Positions 46,975 to 54,769 of a DNA stretch of 64,000 nt are shown piece by piece. The first letter of the stretch is position 1. Each line of letters opens with the position of its first letter. The notes below the pieces were generated by a model. It did no database searches, had not been told where the DNA came from, and was given only the letters and a program-made list of their open reading frames with translations. This DNA comes from Croceicoccus mobilis (GTDB taxonomy: Bacteria > Pseudomonadota > Alphaproteobacteria > Sphingomonadales > Sphingomonadaceae): positions 186,001 through 250,000 of the forward strand of contig NZ_LYWZ01000020.1 in the NCBI RefSeq assembly GCF_001661965.1, in the 5' to 3' direction. Position numbers and translations under genes: made by a program.

Positions 46975-47048
46975 TCACAGGAGCGTTATCCGCGCTCTCC
47001 TTCCCGGAAGCTTGCCGGTTCGACAAAAACACCATACCGGCAGGCTTT

Positions 47049-47084
47049 GGCCGGCGGCGATCCAAATCGGCGCCGCCGGCCTTT
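47049..47084 (+). terminator. Intrinsic terminator between porin and TonB receptor genes
   Basis: GGCCGGCGGCG (47049-47059), loop of 11 nt, CGCCGCCGGCC (47071-47081), followed by TTTCC. A further 7-bp hairpin (TGCCGGT/ACCGGCA, 47013-47042) lies just upstream. Confidence 0.65.
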
Positions 47085-47146
47085 CCGTCTCGCGGTTCCG
47101 GATCCCCCACAGGCGCGCCAGGCCGAACGAATAACAGGAGGACATC

Positions 47147-49213
47147 TTGAGGAAGCACGCGCAAGCGCGCATCCCGACGGTCGCAGCCGTCGCCCTTATC
47201 GCAGCACTGACACCAGCAGCGGCATTCGGGCAGACGAGCGATGCGGAGGCGAGCGCAGGCAAGGACGAGGATGAAGGAGGCGAGACGCCCATCATCGTCA
47301 CCGGCAAGGGACTTGAGGCCAGCATCGCCGCGCCCGCCTATGCCACGATGGAGATCGATCGTGAGCAGATCATCTCCTCTTCCTCCGGCCGGATCGAGGA
47401 TGTTCTCTCCAATGTGGCCGGGTTTCAGCAATACAGGCGTTCGGACAGCCGTTCATCCAACCCCAGCGCGCAGGGCGTGACTTTGCGTTCGCTGGGCGGC
47501 AATGCGACCAGCCGCGCGCTGGTGCTGCTGGATGGCGTGCCGATGAGCGATCCGTTCTTCGGCTATGTGCCCCTGTCGGCGCTCGCGCCCGAACGGCTGG
47601 GCAATGTCACCGTCACCCGTGGCGGCGGTTCGGGCCCGTTTGGCGCGGGCGCGCTTACCGGCACGATCGAACTGGAAAGCGCCGATGCCGAGACATTGGG
47701 CCTGGTGTCGGCCCGCGCGCTGGTGAATGAGCGTGGAGAGACCGAGACGGCGGCGACCATCGCACCGAAGCTTGGTTCCGGCTTTGTCGAGGTTTCGGGC
47801 CGCTGGGACCGGGGCAAGGGTTTCTACACCACGCCCAAGGACCAGCGCGTCGATGCAAGCGCGCGCGCAGCCTATGACAGCTGGTCGGCGGGGGTTCGCG
47901 GGGTCGCCCCGATCTCGAGCGACATGGAGCTGCAGGCCAAGGTGCTGGTCTGGCGCGACGACCGTACGCTCCGCTTCGACGGGGCCGACAGCACGACCGA
48001 GGGGCAGGATGCCTCGCTCCGCCTTGTGAAGCGCGGCGACTGGTCGTTCGATGCCATCGCCTATGTGCAGGCGCGCAATTTCTCGAACGTGGTGATTTCC
48101 TCCAGCCGGTTCACCCCGGTGCTCGACCAGTACAACACCCCCAGCACGGGCGTCGGCGGCAAGTTCGAATTGCGTCCGCCCGAAATGGCAGGGCACCAGC
48201 TACGGCTTGGCGTCGATTATCGCAGCGCGTCGGGCACGATGAACGAAAATGCGATCAGCGCCTTTTCCGGCCTCATCACCGCGCGGCGCAAGGCTGGCGG
48301 CAGGAACGAGGACCTAGGCTTCTTCGCGGAGGATGATTACACGCTGGGCGCGCTGGTGCTGACAGGCGGCGTGCGCGCAGATCGCACCGCGATCACCGGC
48401 GGCTATTACACCGCGCGCAATCCCGACGGGACGATCGACACCAGTACGCAATATGATGACCGCAGCGACTGGACCGTCACATGGCGCGGCGGTGCGGTCT
48501 TTAACGTCAGCGAGGCGCTGGCCGTGCGCGGCGCGGTCTATCGCGGCATTCGCCTCCCCACGCTGAACGAGCTTTATCGACCCTTCGTCGTCTTCCCGGT
48601 CGTCACGCAGGCCAATGCCGGGCTGAAGAACGAAGAGATCTTCGGTTACGAGGCAGGCGTCGACCTGACCCCGCTGCCGGGCGTGAAGCTGTCACTGACC
48701 GCGTTCGACAACCGGATCGAGGATGCCATCGCCAATGTCACCATCGGCGAGAACCTGCGCCAGCGGCAGAATCTGCCCGCGATCGACGCGCAGGGGGTCG
48801 AGTTCGACGCGAATATCGGTGCAGGGCCGATCAGCCTTCTGGCCTCGGTCGCCTATACCGATGCGAAGGTCGACGGGAAGGGCGATGCCGCCGTTCTGGA
48901 TGGCCTGCGCCCCGCCCAGACGCCCAAGCTGACGGCAAGCGCGACGCTGGCCTACCAGCCTGCCGCCGGAACCCGGCTTGCCGCGACATTGCGCCATGTC
49001 GGCAAGCAATACGAGGACGATCTCGAAACCTATGTGCTGCCATCGGCAACGACCGTGGACGCGTTCGCCAGTGTGCGTCTATACCGTCAGCTGTCGGTGA
49101 TCGTTCGCGGCGAGAACCTGTTCGACGAGACCATCGTCACCAGGAACTCGGCGGGCTCCATCGACCTTGGCGTGCCGCGCACGATCTGGGCGGGCGTCAA
49201 ATGGGGCTTTTGA
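47147..49213 (+). CDS. TonB-dependent receptor of the quinoprotein cluster
   Basis: 688 residues from TTG 47147 with AGGAGG upstream. Signal peptide about 1-25. A TonB-box-like TPIIVTG is followed by the plug (GRIEDVLSNVAGFQQYRRSDSR, VLLDGVPMSDPFFGYVPLSAL, GNVTVTRGGGSGPFGAGALTG, about residues 65-180) and a 22-strand-type barrel ending KWGF. No N-terminal STN signalling domain. Within a PQQ/lanthanide enzyme cluster, the cargo could be PQQ (as for PqqU), a lanthanide-chelator complex (as for LutH) or another metal; sequence alone does not decide. Confidence 0.88.
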   Translation: MRKHAQARIPTVAAVALIAALTPAAAFGQTSDAEASAGKDEDEGGETPIIVTGKGLEASIAAPAYATMEIDREQIISSSSGRIEDVLSNVAGFQQYRRSDSRSSNPSAQGVTLRSLGGNATSRALVLLDGVPMSDPFFGYVPLSALAPERLGNVTVTRGGGSGPFGAGALTGTIELESADAETLGLVSARALVNERGETETAATIAPKLGSGFVEVSGRWDRGKGFYTTPKDQRVDASARAAYDSWSAGVRGVAPISSDMELQAKVLVWRDDRTLRFDGADSTTEGQDASLRLVKRGDWSFDAIAYVQARNFSNVVISSSRFTPVLDQYNTPSTGVGGKFELRPPEMAGHQLRLGVDYRSASGTMNENAISAFSGLITARRKAGGRNEDLGFFAEDDYTLGALVLTGGVRADRTAITGGYYTARNPDGTIDTSTQYDDRSDWTVTWRGGAVFNVSEALAVRGAVYRGIRLPTLNELYRPFVVFPVVTQANAGLKNEEIFGYEAGVDLTPLPGVKLSLTAFDNRIEDAIANVTIGENLRQRQNLPAIDAQGVEFDANIGAGPISLLASVAYTDAKVDGKGDAAVLDGLRPAQTPKLTASATLAYQPAAGTRLAATLRHVGKQYEDDLETYVLPSATTVDAFASVRLYRQLSVIVRGENLFDETIVTRNSAGSIDLGVPRTIWAGVKWGF

Positions 49214-49227
49214 CGGGAAGGTAGTTG

Positions 49228-49773
49228 ATGGCATCGATTGCGAATGGTCACGTTGTGGACGTGGTGAAATACAATTCCGTTGCCCGCATGCTTCACTGGA
49301 TCATCGCGATCCTTATCATTGGCAATATCGCGGGTGGATTGCTGCACGATCCGCTTGAGGACATCGTGAGCCTGATGCCGACGCACAAGGCGATCGGCAT
49401 CACGGTTCTCGTCCTCTCCATCGTGCGGGTGATCTGGCGCTTTTCCACCAGCCACCCGCCATTGCCTGCCAGCGTCACCGCGTTTCAGCGCGTCGCGTCG
49501 AAGATCGTGCAATTCGTGCTGTATCTGCTGATGTTCATCATGCCGCTTTCGGGCTGGGTCATGACATCGGCGGGGACCTATCCGCTTACCTGGTTCGGGC
49601 TGTTCTCCATCCCGAAATTCGACGTGACGAAAAGTGATCCCATCTATGGGATCAGCCATGAAGCGCATGAATTGCTGGGCTGGGTGATGCTGGCGTTGGT
49701 GATCGGCCATGTCGCGGCGGCGCTTTATCATCATTTCGTGATGAAGGACGCGGTGCTGAAGCAGATGGCCTGA
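49228..49773 (+). CDS. Cytochrome b561
   Basis: 181 residues from ATG 49228 (an adjacent TTG at 49225 is in frame). Four membrane helices carry the family's haem-ligand histidines (ARMLHW, PTHKAIG, GISHEAHELLGW, IGHVAAALYHHF). Membrane di-haem protein that can move electrons between periplasmic carriers and quinone. It lies 14 nt after the TonB receptor gene, so it is probably co-transcribed and may link the periplasmic oxidation module to the quinone pool. Confidence 0.9.
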   Translation: MASIANGHVVDVVKYNSVARMLHWIIAILIIGNIAGGLLHDPLEDIVSLMPTHKAIGITVLVLSIVRVIWRFSTSHPPLPASVTAFQRVASKIVQFVLYLLMFIMPLSGWVMTSAGTYPLTWFGLFSIPKFDVTKSDPIYGISHEAHELLGWVMLALVIGHVAAALYHHFVMKDAVLKQMA

Positions 49774-49779
49774 GCCAGC

Positions 49780-50793
49780 TTACAGGCGGGGCAGCAGCTC
49801 CGCCTCCAGCGCCGGGTAGAAGTGCGAGACGCTGCGCTGCAGCTCATAGCGGGCGAGCTTTACGCCTGCGAAGCGGCCGGGGATGGCGATATTGCCCGCC
49901 TCGGCCATGTCGAGCCCTTGTGCCACCGCATCATGCAGCGCCCCATCCAGCCAGCCGAGCCAATCCGCCGTCTGCGCGATGGCATCCTGCCCGCCAGTAT
50001 CCAGCCCGCCAGTATCCAGCCCGCCAGTATTTAGCCCGCCAGTATCCAGCGGGCCGTGGCCGGGCAGCAGGATGTTATGCGGCACCGCAGCCAGTTCGGT
50101 CAGCGATTTCTGCCATGCGGCGATATCGGCGTGGGGCGTTGCGGGGGCGCGGTTGTTAAAGACGAGATCGCCCGCGATCAGCGTGCCTGTCGCGTGATCG
50201 AGCAATGCCAGATCGCCGCCGCTGTGACCCTGCAGCGCCAGCAGGCGCAGCTTGCGCCCGCCATAGGTGACGTCTCCCGGCTTTACATCGCCATTGGGCA
50301 GGACGAGCGCCGTGCCCTTCATCCAGTCGGCAAGGATCCGGTACATGCCATCGGCAAAGCCTTCGCCTTCATCCACCAGTTCCCGGCGTGTTTCGGGCAG
50401 GGCGTGGAGGAGTTCGGGCGCAAAACCGGCCGCGCCCAATGCGTGATCGGGATGCAGATGGCTGACATAGACACGCGTGACCGGCTTGCCGGTCACCTCT
50501 TCCGCCAATGCCGTGAGTGCCAGCGCATATTCGCGTGAGGGACCGGGATCGAACAGGATCGTCCCTTCATCGGTTGCGATAAAGGCGCTGTTGGCGATCG
50601 CGCCGCCATTGGTCATGGCGATCGCTTCATCGGCGCCGCGCACCATCCAGATACCGTCCGCGATGCTTTCGGCGCGCGGGTGATAGCCAGTCGCGAATTG
50701 CTGGGCCAGCGCCGTGGCGGCAAGCCCGTGACCGGCAACCGCCACAGGCAAGCTGGCCGCAGCCGCCAACAGGGCGCGCCGGGAAATCGTCAC
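49780..50793 (-). CDS. Quinoprotein relay system zinc metallohydrolase (MBL fold)
   Basis: 337 residues. Twin-arginine leader TISRRALLAAAASLPVAVAGHGLA. Metallo-beta-lactamase fold with metal motif SHLHPDH near residue 110, GHSGGD, GDLVFNN and LLPGHGPL. It matches the SoxH-like hydrolases that accompany PQQ dehydrogenases and SoxYZ-like carriers. An in-frame tandem repeat (units LDTGG/LNTGG) sits right after the GHGP metal motif. Not PqqB, which has no leader. It ends 6 nt from the convergent b561 gene; the SoxYZ-like gene is just upstream. Confidence 0.87.
   Translation of the reverse strand: MTISRRALLAAAASLPVAVAGHGLAATALAQQFATGYHPRAESIADGIWMVRGADEAIAMTNGGAIANSAFIATDEGTILFDPGPSREYALALTALAEEVTGKPVTRVYVSHLHPDHALGAAGFAPELLHALPETRRELVDEGEGFADGMYRILADWMKGTALVLPNGDVKPGDVTYGGRKLRLLALQGHSGGDLALLDHATGTLIAGDLVFNNRAPATPHADIAAWQKSLTELAAVPHNILLPGHGPLDTGGLNTGGLDTGGLDTGGQDAIAQTADWLGWLDGALHDAVAQGLDMAEAGNIAIPGRFAGVKLARYELQRSVSHFYPALEAELLPRL
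49991..50050. repeat. 15-bp tandem repeat, four copies, inside the metallohydrolase gene
   Basis: Unit CCGCCAGTATCCAGC; three perfect copies and one (third) with CC changed to TT. Encodes repeats of LDTGG on the minus strand. In-frame, so copy number changes alter a surface loop without a frameshift. Confidence 0.95.
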
Positions 50794-50800
50794 CGCCGCG

Positions 50801-51598
50801 TCACCGTGCCTGCGCCAACAGGTCGACGCCTGCGCGCCGCGAAACCGATCCGTCGAACTCCAGCCCGGCCGTGTCGCGCGCGCTGACTGCGATCGGGGCC
50901 TCGCCCGCGTCCTTGACGATCATGGTGAAGACAGGGTCCTCTGCCACTGCGCCGAACACTGACATCTCGGCCAGCTTCGTGCCGTCGGCCGCGGTGACCG
51001 AAAGGGTGTCGATGTTATAGGCCGAGATGTTCTCGACGAGGCCCGTGTCCATCGGATGGCGAAAGCTGACGCGGATGCGGGTGTCGTCATGGTCGGGCCA
51101 TGCCGCACCGCGCATTTCGCCCAGATGCTGCGCCCAGTCACCCTTTACACGGCTGACCGGCGGTGCCGAGCAGCCGCCGCCTGCCGCATCGACCCAGACG
51201 CCCGATACATGCCAGCGGCCATCACCGGTCTGCACCGCCGCGCGCACCGGCGTGCGCTGGTCGAGCTTTATGCGCGTGGCGACAAAGGCGCGCGCATTTA
51301 TCGGGCGATAGTCGATGGCGACCGGAATGGGATTGAGATCGGCAAAGATCACGATCCGTTTCACATCGGGAAGTGCGCTGGCGTCGACCGTTACGGGAAA
51401 GACGTGCTGGTTTTCTGCCAGTTGCGGCACGATCACCTGCACCGCGTCGTCGAACACGACCTCGGCGTCGCCCAGTATCTCGTTTGCGCGATAATCCCAC
51501 ATCGGTGAATCGAGCGGGTCTGCCGGATATTCTCCGGCCCATGCCGCGCCGGACCAGACCAGCACGGATGCAAGGCAGCAGATCATCGATTTCTTCAT
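50801..51598 (-). CDS. Quinoprotein dehydrogenase-associated SoxYZ-like carrier
   Basis: 265 residues, signal peptide about 1-21 (AAWAGE). A fused SoxY-like domain (about 25-155), ending in a GGGCSAP carrier-cysteine motif, is joined to a SoxZ-like domain (about 165-265). In the Sox system SoxY holds substrate on its C-terminal Cys. This fused relative occurs with PQQ dehydrogenases and presumably carries a covalently bound intermediate to the metallohydrolase encoded 7 nt downstream. Confidence 0.87.
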   Translation of the reverse strand: MKKSMICCLASVLVWSGAAWAGEYPADPLDSPMWDYRANEILGDAEVVFDDAVQVIVPQLAENQHVFPVTVDASALPDVKRIVIFADLNPIPVAIDYRPINARAFVATRIKLDQRTPVRAAVQTGDGRWHVSGVWVDAAGGGCSAPPVSRVKGDWAQHLGEMRGAAWPDHDDTRIRVSFRHPMDTGLVENISAYNIDTLSVTAADGTKLAEMSVFGAVAEDPVFTMIVKDAGEAPIAVSARDTAGLEFDGSVSRRAGVDLLAQAR

Positions 51599-51636
51599 AC
51601 CAAAGAAGAATGTAAGTCAGCGATGCACGCGGTCAT

Positions 51637-51651
51637 ATTGGACCATAGGCC
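51637..51651 (+). promoter_or_regulatory. Quinoprotein-cluster motif between SoxYZ-like and CW-motif genes
   Basis: ATTGGACCATAGGCC, related to ATTGgACyTTGGtCC. It lies in the divergent promoter region, 38 nt from the SoxYZ-like start and 33 nt from the GTG start of the next gene. Confidence 0.5.
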
Positions 51652-51684
51652 CAGATCTGGGGTGGGCAAAAGGGGAGAAGCCAG

Positions 51685-52326
51685 GTGGCAGCAAGGCGCG
51701 TCGGCCAATCCATGCTTGCCCCTTGCATTGCTCTGGTGCTGGCAGGTCCCGCAATGGTCGGCTGCACCATGGAACGCGCCATGCCATCCCCTACGAAAAC
51801 GGCTGATGCCGGTCAGGCTATCTCTGCCGATTTCAACGCTGAGGGCTATCGCACCCGCCGCTTTCGCGCGCCGATCGACCGCAGCCCGGACCCTGCGCGG
51901 CAGATGCCGCTATCGGCGGCGCTGATGGTGCAGCCGGGGCGTGACGCGCTTTTCATCGATGTCCTGCCGGTGGAAAGCGGGGTGCGCGATCCTGAAACGG
52001 GCATCTGGCGCGTGGCATCGCCGCACAGCACCATCCCCGGATCGCTATGGCATCCCGAAACCGGCCGCGCTCCGCCCGATCCGCTGCTGTGGCGCGGGCT
52101 GAGGGATGAGATCGCGAAGGCGCGGATGGAACGCCCCGATCTGCCGGTCGTGCTGTTTTGCCGCACCGATTGCTGGATGGGATGGAACGCGGCGCGCCGG
52201 CTCGCCCGCGAAGGGGTGGAGGATGTGCACTGGCTGGCCGAAGGGGTGGAGGGCTGGCACGCTGCCGGTCGCGCCCTCGAACCCGCGACGCCCCGGACAA
52301 TCGCGCCGGATTTGACGAAACGATAA
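51685..52326 (+). CDS. PQQ-dependent catabolism-associated C-x3-C-W motif protein (rhodanese-like)
   Basis: 213 residues from GTG 51685 with GGGGAG upstream. The leader ends in a possible lipobox (AMVGC). Rhodanese-like domain with loop LFCRTDCWMGWNAARRLAREG near residue 152, the double-cysteine/Trp motif that defines the family found with quinoprotein catabolism genes. The cysteines suggest sulfur transfer or disulfide chemistry tied to the SoxYZ-like carrier. The EthD-like gene starts 20 nt downstream. Confidence 0.85.
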   Translation: MAARRVGQSMLAPCIALVLAGPAMVGCTMERAMPSPTKTADAGQAISADFNAEGYRTRRFRAPIDRSPDPARQMPLSAALMVQPGRDALFIDVLPVESGVRDPETGIWRVASPHSTIPGSLWHPETGRAPPDPLLWRGLRDEIAKARMERPDLPVVLFCRTDCWMGWNAARRLAREGVEDVHWLAEGVEGWHAAGRALEPATPRTIAPDLTKR

Positions 52327-52346
52327 TCAGAACAAGGAGAAACAGG

Positions 52347-52640
52347 ATGCCTGCATTGATCGTGGCCTATCCGCGCAAGGCCGATACGCAGTTCGACGAG
52401 AGTTATTATGCCGGCGCGCATACCGATCTCGTCAAGCAGACTTGGGGGCCGCACGGGCTGACGGGGGCCGAGATCCATTTCCCGGCCGATAGCGCTCAAC
52501 CCTATGCCGCGATGGTCGTGCTGGACTTTTCCGGGGCAGAGGGGATCGATGCCGCTCTTGGCGATCCCGCCACGCCTGCCGTGCTGGCCGATATTCCCAA
52601 TTTCACCAATGCCGAACCGCTGATCTATCGGGCGCGTTGA
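52347..52640 (+). CDS. EthD-family small protein
   Basis: 97 residues with AAGGAGA upstream of ATG. The ferredoxin-like dimeric alpha/beta barrel pattern (MPALIVAYPRKADTQFDESYYAGAHTDLVKQTWGPHGL, AMVVLDFSG) matches the EthD family. Members appear in many catabolic clusters; reaction unknown. It ends at a strong terminator. Confidence 0.8.
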   Translation: MPALIVAYPRKADTQFDESYYAGAHTDLVKQTWGPHGLTGAEIHFPADSAQPYAAMVVLDFSGAEGIDAALGDPATPAVLADIPNFTNAEPLIYRAR

Positions 52641-52656
52641 GGGGATGCAGAAACGC

Positions 52657-52693
52657 AAAAGGGGCGCGGCCCGATGGCACGCGCCCCTTTTTT
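52657..52693. terminator. Bidirectional intrinsic terminator
   Basis: AAAAGGGGCGCG (52657-52668), 11-nt loop, CGCGCCCCTTTTTT. It serves both the EthD-like gene (plus) and the convergent cytochrome c gene (minus). Confidence 0.92.
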
Positions 52694-52742
52694 GATCGGA
52701 TAACGTCCGGCACCCCGCACTGCGGGATGCCGGCGCCTCCCG

Positions 52743-53363
52743 TCACTTGTTGTTCTTGAGGAACTCGATGATTTCCTGCCGCTGTTCGGGGTTCTTCAGG
52801 CCGGGGAAGCTCATGCGGTTGCCCGGCACCATCTTGCGCGGGTTCTCAAGCCAGCTGTCGAGGGTGGCCTCGTCCCAGGTGATGCCCGATTCCTTGAGCG
52901 CGCTGGAGAAGTTGAAATCGGCCGGATGCTCGCCCGCCTTGGTGCCATAGACGCCATGGAGATTGGGGCCGAGCTTGTTCGCGCCGCCCTTTTCCCAGGT
53001 GTGGCATACCGCGCAGCGGCTCTTGTAGATCTGCGGCGGCGAGGACGCGACGGCGGCGGCCACCTTTACCGGTTCGGGCTTGGGCTCGGGTGCCGGTTCG
53101 GCCTTTGCCACCGGCTTGGGCGCGGGTTCCGGTTCGGGTGCCGGCTCGGGTTCTTCCGCGGCTTCCTCGACGATGGCCTCTTCAGTCGCTTCAGTCGCTT
53201 CAGCCTCTGCGGCCGCATCGGCGACTTCCACGGTTTCCGTGCCGGTGTCGGCAGCCGCTTCTGCGGTGTCGGTGGCATCGGCTTCCTCAGGCGAGCCGGA
53301 GCAGGCGGCAAGGGAGATCGTGCAGGTCAGCGCGAGCAGGCTGGAGGTCAGGGCGGGGCGCAT
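52743..53363 (-). CDS. Lipoprotein cytochrome c with long charged linker
   Basis: 206 residues from ATG 53363 with GAGAGGA upstream. Lipobox SLAACSG near residue 20. An Ala/Glu/Thr-rich then Pro/Glu/Lys-rich linker (about 25-100, with repeated EPAPEPEP units) precedes a C-terminal class I cytochrome c of about 100 residues with haem site CAVCH and axial Met in PGNRMSFPG. Mitochondrial-like cytochrome c on a membrane tether, probably shuttling electrons from periplasmic quinoproteins to an oxidase. A cluster motif lies about 70 bp upstream. Confidence 0.9.
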   Translation of the reverse strand: MRPALTSSLLALTCTISLAACSGSPEEADATDTAEAAADTGTETVEVADAAAEAEATEATEEAIVEEAAEEPEPAPEPEPAPKPVAKAEPAPEPKPEPVKVAAAVASSPPQIYKSRCAVCHTWEKGGANKLGPNLHGVYGTKAGEHPADFNFSSALKESGITWDEATLDSWLENPRKMVPGNRMSFPGLKNPEQRQEIIEFLKNNK

Positions 53364-53430
53364 AAAAGTCCTCTCGAAACAGCGTCGTGTGATTTGCGGC
53401 GACATTGACATGGCACCGCACGACAAGGCT

Positions 53431-53445
53431 ATTGCACTTTGGTCC
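53431..53445 (+). promoter_or_regulatory. Quinoprotein-cluster motif before the lipoprotein cytochrome c gene
   Basis: ATTGCACTTTGGTCC, the copy closest to the consensus. It lies 68 bp upstream of the cytochrome start (minus strand). Confidence 0.6.
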
Positions 53446-53557
53446 GCCGCGATGAAGGTGCTTTTATGTTTTGAGCGGTGACCTGCCGATCCGGGCAGAA
53501 CGATCCGCCTTCTGGAGGCGCAGGGCCAAAGCGCTGCAAGCTGCATGTCGGGATAAA

Positions 53558-53603
53558 TGGTGCCGACTATAGGATTCGACCCCGTGGCCCCCTGATTACA
53601 AAA
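53558..53603 (-). other. Decayed 3' half of a tRNA-Thr (probable attachment-site relic)
   Basis: On the minus strand it reads TTTTGTAATCAGG (anticodon loop with TGT and the 3' anticodon stem), a GGGCC variable region, ACGGG/GTCGAAT/CCTAT and AGTCGGCACCA. This is the 3' half of a tRNA-Thr(TGT) ending in CCA, with a changed T loop and a mismatched T stem. No 5' half precedes it. Integrative elements using tRNA genes leave such 3' fragments at one end. Confidence 0.7.
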
Positions 53604-54079
53604 TGGTCTTTGGCTCTAAGCATCTTTACCCAAACCGACGGTATTCGTCGCATGGATCGCCGCATGCCAAGCTTTGAGCCTTTGCTAGTCGTTGCGGCCT
53701 GTTGCAGTCGATAGCACGCAATTGTCTGCTGCTGGAACCCCGTTGGGACCCCACTCGGTTTGCGCACTTATGCTATCTCTGATTATTTGAAAGCTATCGT
53801 AAGGAAACTGTTCGCCGCAAAGTGCCTTGCTTTCCGGCTTTAGCGACCTTGCTGTTCTTGAAGCACTTTAAGTGCCAACCCTGATGCAGGTATGGGGCAG
53901 CTGTCCATTGAGTGCCAACAGCTGCGATTGGTGCGCACAGTGCTGGTTGGCAGTGATGCACGTGGTTTCGGTTATGCGCGGATGATTGCCAAATCGGCAA
54001 AAAGGCGACATTGGCGCGCACTAGCTAGCAGCTTCAGGCAGTTATATCCGCTCTTGAGCTTGCAAACCGTCGATGGTCC
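53604..54079. other. Gene-free stretch at the island edge
   Basis: No reading frame here resembles a protein I can name. Base composition is more AT-rich than the region to the left. It lies between the tRNA-Thr fragment and the nitrile hydratase beta stop codon and probably holds decayed mobile-element sequence. I see no clear integrase remnant. Confidence 0.5.
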
Positions 54080-54769
54080 CTAGCCCTTACAGGTCAGATA
54101 GTCGTCTAACAGGTCTACCTCGAAAAAATCGTTGCGATGTCCATCGACGCCCCACAACTCTACACCATCGAAACTTACAGTATACGCATGCTGGACGCGC
54201 CCGCGCTCTGACAACGGTCGTGCGTCGGGTAGGTGATGGGGGCCAAGGTCGTCTGTGATGGTTCCGGTTTTCCCTCTAACATAGCCGGGACAGCGCGTAT
54301 GTCCGACCGGGTTCATCGCGATGACGGTGACCACATCGCCCACTTTGTGTCGAGCAGGTGCCGCTTCCTCCGGCCGAGGCCAGCGGGTCTTAACGGACCG
54401 GATCGCTTCTTCTGCTGTCACAGCTGCTGGAACAGCCCGTGACTGAGCGGCTATCCGCTCCGGTTTGACGTATAAGGCTGCTTCGATCTCTCGTGGGGTC
54501 AGTATGCCCGCGGCATACATGGTCTCAAGGATGACGATTAGGTGCTTGGCCCAATAACCCTCGGAAAACGCAATGGCAGGCGTCATCTCCTCCAGCTTCT
54601 TGCGGATGTCGATCGGTGTGATGAAATCCTTTTTGCTCTTAGATGAATAGCCCCATATGAGCGGCTCCATGCAATGCATGTGCAGTTCCCAGGGTTCGAT
54701 TTCCCGATCGTCGGGCACATTGGGCAGCGTCGAGCCGATCCGAAGGCCTGCCACGTCCTGAACATTCAT
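54080..54769 (-). CDS. nthB: Nitrile hydratase beta subunit
   Basis: Second subunit of the nitrile-to-amide hydratase. 229 residues. The helical N-terminal domain is WELHMHCMEPLIWGYSSKS...TPAIAFSEGYWAKHLIVILETMYAAGILTPREIEAAL. The C-terminal SH3-like barrel is HKVGDVVTVIAMNPVGHTRCPGYVRGKTGTITDDLGPHHLPD...AYTVSFDGVELWGVDGHRNDFFEVDLLDDYL. No export signal of its own. Its start overlaps the alpha stop by 4 nt, giving tight alpha-beta coupling. Thiocyanate hydrolase subunits are related, but the amidase and accessory genes nearby favour nitrile hydratase. Confidence 0.9.
   Translation of the reverse strand: MNVQDVAGLRIGSTLPNVPDDREIEPWELHMHCMEPLIWGYSSKSKKDFITPIDIRKKLEEMTPAIAFSEGYWAKHLIVILETMYAAGILTPREIEAALYVKPERIAAQSRAVPAAVTAEEAIRSVKTRWPRPEEAAPARHKVGDVVTVIAMNPVGHTRCPGYVRGKTGTITDDLGPHHLPDARPLSERGRVQHAYTVSFDGVELWGVDGHRNDFFEVDLLDDYLTCKG

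Noticed and set aside
49991-50050. Possible CRISPR-like array
   Set aside because: Units are directly joined with no spacers, and the repeat is coding; it is a tandem minisatellite.
49780-50793. PqqB as identity of the metallo-beta-lactamase-fold protein
   Set aside because: A Tat leader, neighbouring SoxYZ-like carrier and overall pattern fit the quinoprotein relay hydrolase; PqqB has no leader and occurs with pqqA/C/D/E.
53558-53603. Intact tRNA gene
   Set aside because: The 5' half is absent, the T loop is altered and the T stem mispaired, so it cannot fold as a functional tRNA.
53604-54079. Small frames (60-78 codons) near the tRNA fragment
   Set aside because: No ribosome sites, no hydrophobic or domain pattern, and they lie on both strands in decayed sequence.
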